From Tepidanaerobacteraceae bacterium (lineage in GTDB: Bacteria > Bacillota > Thermosediminibacteria > Thermosediminibacterales > Thermosediminibacteraceae): a stretch of 46,781 bases of DNA. Made by a program: the position numbers and the translations under genes. Below the pieces are notes generated by a model. That model did not search any database and was not told the DNA's origin. It saw only the letters and a list, made by a program, of their open reading frames with translations. The stretch is taken from positions 1 to 46,781 of the forward strand of contig JASUSP010000005.1 of assembly GCA_030446005.1 (NCBI GenBank), read 5' to 3'. Below are positions 1 through 10,956 of the stretch, in pieces (the stretch's first letter is position 1; every line of letters begins with the position of its first letter).

Positions 1-117
1 GAGAAGAGGGATAAATCCCCCTATAGGAGATTAAAACTAGTTATCAGGGTATTGTTAACAGTACTTGTACTTTCTGGAAAATTATATCATAACCTCAGTT
101 CGGGATTTTTTGTAAAC

Positions 118-146
118 TTGACAATAAATTCCGGCCGTGGTATCAT
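118..146 (+). promoter_or_regulatory. SigA-type promoter of the metG T-box leader
   Basis: TTGACA at 118-123 and TATCAT at 141-146 are separated by 17 bp. Transcription would start near 153, just upstream of the T-box Stem I. The 117 bases before it show no gene I can support. Confidence 0.7.
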
Positions 147-152
147 ATAATG

Positions 153-3155
<3,003 letters not shown>

Positions 3156-3239
3156 GAGAAGGTGTATTTTCAATTTTTAGCTTTTGTGTTAAAATAACAG
3201 CGTTCGCATAAAATTTAGGAAAATGGACGGTGTAACGAA

Positions 3240-3839
3240 ATGATAGCATATCCTTTGGGGGATTCCCTTTACCTCAACATAACCAACCGCTGTCCAAACC
3301 ATTGCTCCTTCTGCATAAGGCAGTTCAGCGACGGCATAGACGGATATAACCTTTGGCTGGAAAAAGAGCCCACCACAAAAGAGATTATCGAAGCCATAGG
3401 GGACCCTACAAAGCACAAAGAAGTGGTTTTTTGCGGTTTTGGAGAGCCGCTGATGCGCCTTCAAGTGGTGCTGGATGTGGCACGCTACCTCAAAAAAAAT
3501 TATCCGAGCGTGCCTATCAGGATAAATACTAATGGATTGGGAAACTTAATAAACGGGGAGGATATAACGCCTTATTTCAGGGGACTTATAGATACCGTAT
3601 CCATAAGCCTGAATGCGGAAAACGCCAAGAAATATCAGGAAATTTGCAATTCCGATTATGGGGAAGACGCCTTTTATTCCATGCTGGAATTTGCGAGAAA
3701 ATGCAAAAACCACGTCCCGAGGGTGGTTCTGACGGTGGTGGACGTGCCGGGAGTGGACGTTGAAAAATGCCGAAAGATAGCGGAGGAACTTGGAGTGGAA
3801 TTCAAGGTAAGACACTTTGAAAGCGGGGACGGGGAATAA
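3240..3839 (+). CDS. TatD-linked radical SAM protein
   Basis: A 199-residue radical SAM protein. The cluster motif is CPNHCSFCIR (CxxxCxxC) at about residues 18-25, followed by a glycine-rich segment in VVFCGFGEPLMR that fits the SAM-binding GGE-like motif. It is short for the superfamily and lacks an obvious SPASM or twitch extension. A small radical SAM family that habitually follows tatD is known and its substrate has not been established; this gene fits by size and position. It stands where B. subtilis has yabE and rnmV. The ATG at 3240 has only a weak Shine-Dalgarno (GGACGGTG). Confidence 0.85.
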   Translation: MIAYPLGDSLYLNITNRCPNHCSFCIRQFSDGIDGYNLWLEKEPTTKEIIEAIGDPTKHKEVVFCGFGEPLMRLQVVLDVARYLKKNYPSVPIRINTNGLGNLINGEDITPYFRGLIDTVSISLNAENAKKYQEICNSDYGEDAFYSMLEFARKCKNHVPRVVLTVVDVPGVDVEKCRKIAEELGVEFKVRHFESGDGE

Positions 3840-3841
3840 AC

Positions 3842-4687
3842 TTGAACGTGAAAGCCGTAATGAGGGAGTTTGGAATTCGGCCCAGCAAGCGTCTGGGCCA
3901 GCATTTTCTGATAGACGAAAGTCCGCTTGCGGCCATGATAGAGGCTGCGGACTTGAAAGAGGACGACGGGGTTCTCGAAATAGGGCCGGGCCTCGGAATT
4001 TTAACCGTGGAGCTCGGACGTCTTGTTAAAAAAGTGGTGGCCGTAGAAAAAGACCCGGCTCTATTTCCCGTTCTTGAGAAAGTGACAGGAAAATATAAAA
4101 ATATTTGTTTGTTAAATAAAGATGTGTTAAAATTAGATTTAGAGGAAGTTGCAAATGAACATTTCGATGGCAAGTTCAAAGTCGTGGCAAACCTCCCTTA
4201 CTATATAACCAGTCCCATCCTCATGAAAATAGTGGAGAACCGCCATTTGATAGAAATGGCGGTTATTATGATACAAAAAGAAGTGGCCGAGCGCCTTTCG
4301 GCGAAACCAGGCACAAGAGACTACGGGATACTTTCCATCGCGGTGCAGCTTTATGCAGATGTAGATTTTATTTGCCGGGTGGGGAGGTCGGCCTTTCTTC
4401 CTCCGCCGAAAGTGGACTCGGCCGTGGTGAGGCTGAAGTTGAGGGAACTTCCCTCCGTTCACCTGGAAGACGAAAAAATGTTTTTCAGGGTTGTGGAGGC
4501 CGCTTTCGGCGAAAGGCGAAAGACGGTTAAAAATTCGTTAAAAAGCAGGCTTTCCCTTCCTTCTGCTGAATTAGAAGAGGCTTTAAAAAAGGCAGGAATA
4601 GACGCAAACCGCCGGGCCGAAACGCTGAAGATAGAGGAATTTGCCGCATTATCAAGAGAGATTGATAAAATCATAAATTGTGATTAG
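3842..4687 (+). CDS. rsmA: 16S rRNA (adenine1518/1519-N6) dimethyltransferase
   Basis: A 281-residue KsgA/Dim1 enzyme that dimethylates two adjacent adenines near the 3' end of 16S rRNA during 30S maturation. Motifs seen are LGQHFLID near the N-terminus, the SAM-binding LEIGPGLGILT, and the catalytic NLPYYITSPI. The TTG at 3842 begins two bases after the radical SAM stop codon and gives the usual amount of sequence before LGQHFL; an in-frame ATG at 3860 is an alternative. It follows tatD in many Firmicutes. Confidence 0.95.
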   Translation: MNVKAVMREFGIRPSKRLGQHFLIDESPLAAMIEAADLKEDDGVLEIGPGLGILTVELGRLVKKVVAVEKDPALFPVLEKVTGKYKNICLLNKDVLKLDLEEVANEHFDGKFKVVANLPYYITSPILMKIVENRHLIEMAVIMIQKEVAERLSAKPGTRDYGILSIAVQLYADVDFICRVGRSAFLPPPKVDSAVVRLKLRELPSVHLEDEKMFFRVVEAAFGERRKTVKNSLKSRLSLPSAELEEALKKAGIDANRRAETLKIEEFAALSREIDKIINCD

Positions 4688-4750
4688 CGTGCTTTGGTTT
4701 GACGGTGGGGCTTTGTACATATCCAACCCTATTTTAAGGACGTGATTGAC

Positions 4751-5221
4751 GTGTACTTCATAAGCCCTACTAAAGGAAAAATTACACTAAAAGAAGTTGT
4801 AGAGGATATCATCGCCTTTATTAAAGAGGAGCCCAATGCTGCTTACAAACTGATTATCGGCACCGATTCCCAGGCCCGGGATACGGTCTGCTTTGTGACG
4901 GCCATAATAGTTCACCGAGTGGGGAAGGGGGCCAGGTACTATTATCGGAAGAAATTTATGTCGCAGGTGAAGAGCCTGCGGCACAAAGTATATACCGAAA
5001 CTTCGCTTTCCCTGGAAGTTGTGAATTTGCTGGAAAAGGAGCTTTCAAAGACCAGCTACCGGAATATGGACGTGGAAATCCATGTGGATATCGGCCAGAA
5101 CGGGGATACGAAGGAACTGATTCGCGAAGTGGTGGGCTGGGTTATGAGCAGCGGTTATAAAGTCAAGATAAAGCCCCAAGCCTTCGGAGCTACGAAGGTT
5201 GCGGACAAATATACTAAGTAA
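4751..5221 (+). CDS. YkuK-like (DUF458) ribonuclease H-like protein
   Basis: A 156-residue protein of the YkuK/DUF458 family, which has a predicted RNase H-like fold; no activity is established. An acidic GTDSQ segment follows the first strand (LIIGTDSQARD), HVDIGQNG comes later, and the C-terminal part resembles AFGATKVADKYTK of family members. Two GTG codons are possible (4742 and 4751). AAGGA at 4736-4740 is ten bases from the second but only one from the first, so 4751 is preferred. The gene converges on the reverse-strand glycosyltransferase, overlapping its end by eight bases. Confidence 0.75.
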   Translation: MYFISPTKGKITLKEVVEDIIAFIKEEPNAAYKLIIGTDSQARDTVCFVTAIIVHRVGKGARYYYRKKFMSQVKSLRHKVYTETSLSLEVVNLLEKELSKTSYRNMDVEIHVDIGQNGDTKELIREVVGWVMSSGYKVKIKPQAFGATKVADKYTK

Positions 5222-6005
5222 AAATCTTTATGAATCTTTCCAGAAGGTCGAAACGCCGTAAAGGATTAAACCCCTGGTATTCTCTCGAACCCAAGGTGCG
5301 GGTCCGGGGCTTCCCTTCAAAATAGGCCAGGGCTTCGATTATATCGCCGATAATCGTATCGGCGATTTTTTTTGCGTGAGAAAACCCCCGTTCTTTCGAA
5401 CCTAGCGCCCTGCTTTGGATGGTAACGGGGGCCTCTATGCGTAACGAGTTTTTTACGGCAAGAGCCGATATCACAGGGGGGACCGCGAAATCCTTTATGT
5501 CGGCTAGATTCATAAGATTTCTTGAGACGGCGCAGGGTCCGTGGGAGGGGATAGCAACACCGATTTTTTCGTAAATTCCAAGGCGCGTATTAAAAAGCTT
5601 TCGGAAACAGTAAAGCTCCTTTGCTATTTTGTTTTCCCGGATTTTGTCGGGCAGGCAGAGCGTGAGGGCCATGTCCGCATTTTTTGAAAGTATAGATTCC
5701 ATGAGTTTGTTAATCATCGGCGCAAGGTCTCCGGTCATATCCCCGTCGACGAAAATCACGCAGTTAGCGTTATTTTTGAGGGCGTAAAGGACACCGACTG
5801 CCCTGGGGATGTCGTACCCCAAAGGTTCTTCGAAAATGAATAAGTCCACGATTGGGATATTTCTGTCTTTTATTTCTTGCAGTGTTCCGTCCCTACTGCC
5901 GTTTAAGACGACCAAAATCCGATCCACCGGCGTTTTTAACAGCGTATCTAAAACTTTTGAAATCCTTCCCTTTTCATCCTTAGCCGGCACCACTGCTATG
6001 TTCAA
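5214..6005 (-). CDS. Family 2-type glycosyltransferase
   Basis: A 263-residue GT-A fold enzyme. The N-terminus reads NIAVVPAKDEKGRISKVL, typical of GT2 enzymes, followed by VVLNGSRDGT and a DxD-like VDGDMTG that would bind the metal-nucleotide sugar. No membrane segment is visible. The TTG at 6005 is preceded by GGGGTGAG on the reverse strand. It is the only gene on this strand in the first 30 kb and is divergent from yabG. The acceptor is unknown; a glycosyl-glycerate or cell-surface role is possible but unsupported. Confidence 0.75.
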   Translation of the reverse strand: MNIAVVPAKDEKGRISKVLDTLLKTPVDRILVVLNGSRDGTLQEIKDRNIPIVDLFIFEEPLGYDIPRAVGVLYALKNNANCVIFVDGDMTGDLAPMINKLMESILSKNADMALTLCLPDKIRENKIAKELYCFRKLFNTRLGIYEKIGVAIPSHGPCAVSRNLMNLADIKDFAVPPVISALAVKNSLRIEAPVTIQSRALGSKERGFSHAKKIADTIIGDIIEALAYFEGKPRTRTLGSREYQGFNPLRRFDLLERFIKIFT

Positions 6006-6112
6006 TTCAGCTCACCCCACTTTGTCGTTAACATGGCTGTTTCTCCTAACATATTATGTATTAGCAGGTTAAAGATTTCATAAGGGGCAAGCGAAAAGAG
6101 GTGGAAAGTTGA

Positions 6113-6964
6113 ATGGTAAGGGTAGGGGATGTGGTGGCCCGGATTTCCTACGGGAAAGATATATTTTTTAAGGTAATTGAGATAAGGGAAGAGAAAAAAA
6201 TTGCCGTGCTGAAAGGCATAAATGTCAGGATAATTGCCGATGCCCCTTTGGATGACCTTGTTCACCCTTCCCCCTTGGAAGTGCGCGAATACAGGAAGGA
6301 TTATATAAAAAAAGCAAACGAGTGCATGGAAAGAATATTTTACCGCCGGGAACTGGAGATTAGCAGGTTAAAGCGAGGGAATTCCGAAGAAAACGATTTT
6401 TTTTATATACCGGGGAGAGTGCTCCATGTAGACGGTGACCAGGACTATCTGGAGTTTTGCCTTTCCACCTACAAACAGCTGGAAATAGAAGCCTACGGCG
6501 TGAACTTGACCGAAAAGGACCAGCCCAAAAGAATAAAAGAGCTGGTGATGGAGTACAATCCCGATATTCTGGTAATAACCGGTCACGACGGCCTTTTGAA
6601 AAACAGGAGCGACTTTAAAAACGTGTATGCCTACAGGAATTCCAAATATTTCATAGAGGCCGTCAGGGAGGTGAGAAAATACCAGCCTTCGCTGGATGAC
6701 CTGGTGATATTCGCCGGTGCCTGCCAATCCCACTACGAAGAACTTATAAAGGCAGGGGCCAATTTTGCAAGTTCCCCACATCGTGTCTTTATCCACGCCC
6801 TTGACCCCGTTTTTGTAATCGAAAAAATCGCGTATACGCCTTTTGACCAGGTGGTCTCGGTAAAAGATGTGATAGATGCTACCATAACAGGCATAAAGGG
6901 CATAGGCGGAGTTAAGACAAGGGGTAAGCTGCGGCAGGGATTGCCCCGTTCTCCTTACGAATAA
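6113..6964 (+). CDS. yabG: Sporulation-specific cysteine protease YabG
   Basis: A 283-residue match to YabG, the late-sporulation protease that processes coat and cortex proteins in Bacillus and Clostridioides. Recognisable parts are the N-terminal GDVVARISYGKDIFFKV, the central VITGHDGLLK, and FAGACQSHYEELIKAGANFASSPHR, which carries a cysteine and a histidine consistent with the catalytic site. The ATG at 6113 has AGAGGTGG upstream. It keeps its Bacillus position between ksgA and veg. In Bacillus it is SigK-controlled; I cannot identify a convincing SigK promoter here. Confidence 0.93.
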   Translation: MVRVGDVVARISYGKDIFFKVIEIREEKKIAVLKGINVRIIADAPLDDLVHPSPLEVREYRKDYIKKANECMERIFYRRELEISRLKRGNSEENDFFYIPGRVLHVDGDQDYLEFCLSTYKQLEIEAYGVNLTEKDQPKRIKELVMEYNPDILVITGHDGLLKNRSDFKNVYAYRNSKYFIEAVREVRKYQPSLDDLVIFAGACQSHYEELIKAGANFASSPHRVFIHALDPVFVIEKIAYTPFDQVVSVKDVIDATITGIKGIGGVKTRGKLRQGLPRSPYE

Positions 6965-6980
6965 CGAGGTGGTGGCAGAT

Positions 6981-8417
6981 ATGGAAGGGGAAGAAAGAGA
7001 TATAAAAATCAGGATTTTCGATGTCGGGGCAAAAAAAGAAATAGTTCTCGATATGGAAAAATACGTGGAAGGTGCCGTCGCCTACGCCATGCCGGCGGAA
7101 TTTCCGTTAGAAGCCCTAAAAGCCCAGGCGGTATGTTCGAGGACCATAGCGGTAAGAAGGATGACGGTTTTCGGGGGCAGCGGCTGCCGCAGACACCCCG
7201 GCTTTGAAGTTTGTACCGACCCCGAGCATTGTCAGGGTTTTTTCGATGAAGAAGAAAGGAAAAAGCTCTGGGGTACAAGGTTTGAGGAATACAGCAGCAA
7301 AGTTGAAAAGGCGGTTGTGGATACAGCGGGTCTTATCCTGACGTATAACGGCAAGCCCATCGAGGCAGTGTATCACCGGGCGTGCGGGGGATGTACCGAG
7401 GATTCGGAAAGCGTCTGGGGCAACAGCATAAGCTATCTTAGACGGGTGGAGTGCGATTACTGCAAGGATTCCCCCGAATGGCGAGTGGTCAGGACTTTTT
7501 CCGTGAGGCAGCTCAAAAATAAGCTCGGCATAGCTTTGGATGAAAACCGTTTCGGGAAGAGTCCGGTGCCCGGCCTTCTGGACAACGTTCAAAGCTCACC
7601 TTCTGGCAGAATAAAGAAGATAAAAATAGGGGATATGACCTTCGATGGTGCCGATGTCAAGAAACTGCTGGGGTTTGACTCGACAAAAATAAGTTGGAAA
7701 ATATCCGGAATAACTTTTGAGATTATGGGGAAGGGCCACGGACTGGGGATGTGCCAGCACGGTGCCCGTACCATGGCTCTTATGGGTTTTTCGTTGGATG
7801 AAATTCTGAAATTTTATTTTACCGGGGTTGAGTTGTCGGAATTGGAAAAGCCAACCAGAGCAAGACCGCTGGCCGGCAAAGTAATAGCAATAGACCCGGG
7901 AAGGGGCGGAGAAGCCAACCACTGCGGTCCCATGGGATTGTCGGAAGGGTACGTAAACCTGGAGATAGCAAGAAGCCTTGAATCTTTGTTGATTAAAGAA
8001 GGGGCCCGGGTGGTGATGACGAGGGATAAAAACGAATATAAAAGTCTTTCAGAGAGAGCCAGGGTGATAAACGAAAGCAATGCGGATATCGCCGTAATCA
8101 TTCATCAGAATTTTTGGGACGACGAAAAGATCGGGGGAACGGAATTGTTTTATTTGCCGGGAGACGAAAAGGGCAGGAGGCTTTCACGTTGCATTCATAA
8201 GGAGCTGATTTTAGAATTGAAGGTGGCGGATTTAGGGGTGAAGGAAGCAGACCTTTATCTACTGAGGGAAACCCAAAGCCCTTCGACCTTAATTAATGTG
8301 GCCTGTTTGAGCAATCCGGAAGAGGAAAGGTTGCTTTCCGAGAGAGAATTTAGAGAAAGGGCAGCTAAAGCTATATTAGCCGGGATAAAAGCTTATTATC
8401 AGGGTCATTTTAATTAA
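6981..8417 (+). CDS. SpoIID-like / amidase_3 fusion with degenerate active sites
   Basis: A 478-residue two-domain protein. Residues about 5-280 are a SpoIID/LytB domain (FPLEALKAQAV, YHRACGGCTEDSESVWGN, GKGHGLGMCQHGA). Residues about 298-475 are an Amidase_3 domain (GKVIAIDPGRGG, VNLEIA, IHQN, CLSNPEEE). SpoIID is normally a lytic transglycosylase and Amidase_3 a zinc amidase. Here the SpoIID catalytic Glu of the AEMP motif is Ala36 (YAMPAEF), the first zinc His of DPGHGG is Arg308, and the final catalytic Glu (VExGFLSN) is Asn439. Glu328 and His375 remain. No signal peptide is seen. ATG 6981 has GAGGTGG eight bases upstream. It follows yabG closely, so a structural or binding role in sporulation is inferred. 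Confidence 0.85.
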   Translation: MEGEERDIKIRIFDVGAKKEIVLDMEKYVEGAVAYAMPAEFPLEALKAQAVCSRTIAVRRMTVFGGSGCRRHPGFEVCTDPEHCQGFFDEEERKKLWGTRFEEYSSKVEKAVVDTAGLILTYNGKPIEAVYHRACGGCTEDSESVWGNSISYLRRVECDYCKDSPEWRVVRTFSVRQLKNKLGIALDENRFGKSPVPGLLDNVQSSPSGRIKKIKIGDMTFDGADVKKLLGFDSTKISWKISGITFEIMGKGHGLGMCQHGARTMALMGFSLDEILKFYFTGVELSELEKPTRARPLAGKVIAIDPGRGGEANHCGPMGLSEGYVNLEIARSLESLLIKEGARVVMTRDKNEYKSLSERARVINESNADIAVIIHQNFWDDEKIGGTELFYLPGDEKGRRLSRCIHKELILELKVADLGVKEADLYLLRETQSPSTLINVACLSNPEEERLLSEREFRERAAKAILAGIKAYYQGHFN

Positions 8418-8445
8418 AAGGCCTTATTTTTTTGGAATGCAGCAG

Positions 8446-8474
8446 TTGACAAAAGATATAATGACTGCTAAAAT
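8446..8474 (+). promoter_or_regulatory. Upstream SigA-type promoter of veg (P1)
   Basis: TTGACA at 8446-8451 and TAAAAT at 8469-8474 with a 17-bp spacer. Confidence 0.7.
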
Positions 8475-8484
8475 ATTATAATAT

Positions 8485-8513
8485 TTGACATCAAGGGAAA
8501 TGAATGATATAAT
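8485..8513 (+). promoter_or_regulatory. Consensus SigA promoter of veg (P2)
   Basis: A perfect TTGACA (8485-8490), 17-bp spacer and perfect TATAAT (8508-8513), 39 bp downstream of P1. Tandem strong promoters also drive veg in B. subtilis. Confidence 0.9.
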
Positions 8514-8550
8514 TTAATACGTATTTTGTATTTTCTGTGAGGTGAGGTTT

Positions 8551-8811
8551 ATGGCCACCGAGAACACTCTCCTCAAGATAAAAAAAAGCATCGAGCCCTA
8601 TGTGGGGAAAAGGGTCAAGATTAAGGCCAATCGGGGGCGAAAAAAGATTTTCGAACAGGAGGGCATATTGGAGAAAGTATATCCCTGCATCTTTGTGGTA
8701 AGAGTGGAAGAGGCTCCCGACTCTATAAGGCGCATATCGTATAGCTATTCGGATATACTTACTGAAACCGTCCAGCTTATGCCATGTCCAAAAGAAAAAA
8801 GTGCAAATTAG
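8551..8811 (+). CDS. veg: Veg protein
   Basis: An 86-residue Veg (DUF1021) protein. Family features are the lysine-rich start (LLKIKKSIEPYVGKRVKIKA), GRKKIFEQEGILEKVYPCIFVV, and the ending ISYSYSDILTETVQL. In B. subtilis Veg is abundant and affects biofilm gene expression; its molecular role here is not known. ATG 8551 has GAGGTGAGG immediately upstream. The gene is monocistronic, with two strong promoters and its own terminator. Confidence 0.93.
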   Translation: MATENTLLKIKKSIEPYVGKRVKIKANRGRKKIFEQEGILEKVYPCIFVVRVEEAPDSIRRISYSYSDILTETVQLMPCPKEKSAN

Positions 8812-8834
8812 TCCTTCGAAGGACTTTTTTTTTG
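8811..8834 (+). terminator. veg terminator
   Basis: GTCC-TTCGAA-GGAC hairpin followed by a run of ten T, directly after the veg stop codon. Confidence 0.8.
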
Positions 8835-8850
8835 TTTTAAAAACAAAAAA

Positions 8851-8911
8851 CCCCTTTGCTGAATAATTATATACTAATATATGCTAAAGTTGCCTTCATT
8901 CGGCAAAGGGG
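8851..8911 (+). promoter_or_regulatory. Inverted repeat enclosing the protease start region
   Basis: CCCCTTTGCTGAAT (8851-8864) can pair with ATTCGGCAAAGGGG (8898-8911), 14 bp with a single G-U pair, around a 33-base AT-rich loop. The right arm includes most of the purine-rich ribosome binding site of the following gene. Read as RNA it would hide that site; read as DNA it could be an operator around a TATACT-like -10. Function is inferred only. Confidence 0.5.
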
Positions 8912-8919
8912 GGTCTTTG

Positions 8920-9924
8920 TTGTTACGAGCTGAGAGGATATTGCGGCGTTATGAAAAAAAGCTTTTTACGATAGAAAATGTGGTGGGAACCGGCCTTGGT
9001 TACAAAATAATTGAGGGTAAGACCACAAACGAACCTGCCATAATCGTTCTCGTAAAAAAGAAAAAGTCCGAAAGAGAGCTGCCGCGAAGTCAAATTCTGC
9101 CTAAGAAACTGGAAAACGTGATGACCGATGTGATAGAAGTTGGCGAAGTAAGATTCCTGGATGTCAGGACACAAAAATCAAGGCCGGCGATGCCGGGCGT
9201 GAGCATAGGGCATTACAAAGTCACGGCAGGTACTTTCGGGGCGGTGGTGAAAGACGAGATAACGGGCGAACCGTTGATTTTATCCAACAATCACGTGCTT
9301 GCCAATGCCAGTAACGGCAAGGATGGAAAGGCCTCAATAGGAGACCCCATCCTGCAACCCGGTCCTTATGATGGTGGTGGACCACAAGACGTCATAGCCC
9401 ATCTTTACAGGTTCATTCCCGTTGAAAAGGACATTGCTCCCAGCAGGTGTTCGGTAGCAAAAAGGGGAGAGAATTTTATAAATTTTTTCCTAAAATTTCT
9501 GAAACCGGACTACCGGCTTGCATTCCTGAAACAAAATCCCGCCTATAACCTGGTAGATGCGGCAGTGGCAAGGCCGGTGAACCCGGACTACATCAAAGCC
9601 GAGATTATGGAGCTAGGCGAAATTAAGGGCATAGCCAAGCCCAGCATAGGGATGACTTTAATAAAAAGCGGCCGCACTAGCGGGGTATCCAAAAGCGAGA
9701 TAAAAGCGCTGAATGTAAGGATAAGGGTAATCATGACCCCCGGGGAAGAAGCTACCTTCCGCGACCAGCTGCTTGCAGGCCCCATGGCGCAGCCGGGAGA
9801 CAGCGGTTCCCTCGTGGTAAATGAAAAAATGGAGGCGGTGGGTTTGCTCTTTGCCGGGTCCGACGTGGCAACCTTGATTAATCCCATATTGTCGGTGCTC
9901 AAGCTCTTGAGAGTGACCTTTTAA
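8920..9924 (+). CDS. Trypsin-like serine protease
   Basis: A 334-residue protein with a chymotrypsin-like triad order: His in LSNNHVLAN, Asp in NLVDAAVARP and Ser in QPGDSGSLV. There is no signal peptide, so it is probably cytoplasmic. The N-terminal ~80 residues (GTGLGYKIIEGKTTNEPAIIVLVKKK) resemble the stretch found before the protease core in bacterial relatives of this family. An ATG at 8881 opens the frame but has no ribosome binding site and lies inside a hairpin loop; TTG 8920 follows AAAGGGGGG at a normal distance and is preferred. Substrate unknown. Confidence 0.75.
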   Translation: MLRAERILRRYEKKLFTIENVVGTGLGYKIIEGKTTNEPAIIVLVKKKKSERELPRSQILPKKLENVMTDVIEVGEVRFLDVRTQKSRPAMPGVSIGHYKVTAGTFGAVVKDEITGEPLILSNNHVLANASNGKDGKASIGDPILQPGPYDGGGPQDVIAHLYRFIPVEKDIAPSRCSVAKRGENFINFFLKFLKPDYRLAFLKQNPAYNLVDAAVARPVNPDYIKAEIMELGEIKGIAKPSIGMTLIKSGRTSGVSKSEIKALNVRIRVIMTPGEEATFRDQLLAGPMAQPGDSGSLVVNEKMEAVGLLFAGSDVATLINPILSVLKLLRVTF

Positions 9925-9991
9925 AATATGCCAGTAAAGGACATATAAGCCATTGGCGGGATATTCGGCGCCTCAGTGATTTTGGGACAAT

Positions 9992-10024
9992 AAGGGGATG
10001 AACATTCCCCTTGTTCTATTTTTA
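9992..10024 (+). terminator. Terminator after the protease gene
   Basis: AAGGGGA/TCCCCTT stem with a seven-base loop, then a T-rich tail. Confidence 0.75.
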
Positions 10025-10040
10025 AGGGGATATCGGAGGT

Positions 10041-10070
10041 TTGTTCGCGGAAGGATAAAAAGGATATAAT
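10041..10070 (+). promoter_or_regulatory. Promoter of the CAP-domain gene
   Basis: TTGTTC at 10041-10046 and a perfect TATAAT at 10065-10070 with an 18-bp spacer. Confidence 0.6.
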
Positions 10071-10102
10071 AAGTGACAAATCTGTCTTGGGAGGCGGGAT
10101 GA

Positions 10103-10774
10103 ATGAAAAGAGCCTTTAGAAATTTTGCGGTGCTTTTTTTGATTGCCGTTCTGGCGATGCTGCCGGGACTTGCCTTCGCTTCCGGATGGGTAAACGTTAA
10201 GATTACTTACAATGGAAATGTAAAGACTTTTCGCATTCCCGCAGAAAGTTTCCTGAAATATGGCAGATACACGTTTACCTTAAATATTTCCAAGCTTTTC
10301 AACCAAAAAATAAAGATTGACGCTCCGAAGTCCGAAAGCCTATCTAAGACGCCGGATGATAAGCCGGCAACTCCTTCTGCGCAGGGCTTAACGGCTGATG
10401 AAAAACTAATGCTGGATTTGGTGAATGCCGAAAGAATTAAAGCAGGACTGAAGCCCCTGCAGATAGATATGAGGCTGGTGGACCTTGCAAGGAAAAAAAG
10501 CAGGGACATGATACAGAACAATTACTTCGGCCACACATCGCCCGTCTACGGAACGCCGTTTGAGATGATGAAGGCGGCGGGCATAACGTACAGGTATGCC
10601 GGAGAAAACCTAGCTGGCGCCCCCACCGTGCAGAAAGCCCACGAGGGCTTGATGAACAGTCCGGGCCACAGAGCCAACATTTTGAATCCCAACTATAACC
10701 GCATAGGGATAGGGGTAGTTGAAGGCGGACCGTACGGTAAAATGTTCACCCAGCTTTTCATCGGAACGGAATAA
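10103..10774 (+). CDS. Secreted CAP/SCP domain protein
   Basis: A 223-residue exported protein of the YkwD-like CAP superfamily. Residues 1-27 are a signal peptide (basic start, hydrophobic core, LAFAS cleavage region). A basic linker leads to the CAP domain at about 95-220, with NAERIKAGLKPL, FGHTSPVYGTPFEMM, YRYAGENLAGA and NSPGHRANILNPNYNRIGIG. Bacterial CAP proteins of this kind are common in spore-formers and their biochemical role is unresolved. Good Shine-Dalgarno (GGGAGGCGGG) before ATG 10103; flanked by terminators, so monocistronic. Confidence 0.9.
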   Translation: MKRAFRNFAVLFLIAVLAMLPGLAFASGWVNVKITYNGNVKTFRIPAESFLKYGRYTFTLNISKLFNQKIKIDAPKSESLSKTPDDKPATPSAQGLTADEKLMLDLVNAERIKAGLKPLQIDMRLVDLARKKSRDMIQNNYFGHTSPVYGTPFEMMKAAGITYRYAGENLAGAPTVQKAHEGLMNSPGHRANILNPNYNRIGIGVVEGGPYGKMFTQLFIGTE

Positions 10775-10842
10775 AGTTTTTCACAGGTGTGTATTTCCTG
10801 TGGATAACAATGTGGATATTGTGAGTAATTTTTTGGATTTCA

Positions 10843-10869
10843 CCCGCAGAAAATTATGCGGGTTTTTTT
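10843..10869 (+). terminator. Terminator after the CAP gene
   Basis: CCCGCA/TGCGGG stem with an eight-base AT loop, then seven T. Confidence 0.85.
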
Positions 10870-10956
10870 GTTTTCACTTTTTCTTCTTTAATTCATATAC
10901 TGTTATTGCCCTGGAATAGGGAAAGGTTTTTAAACTCGGTGAAAGAGGTGGGATTC

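Noticed and set aside
1-117. End of an upstream gene
   Set aside because: No reading frame with recognisable protein sequence and no clear terminator could be supported in these bases.
6040-6090. SigK-type promoter upstream of yabG
   Set aside because: A CATATTATG stretch is suggestive, but it misses the CATANNNTA pattern and has no fitting -35.
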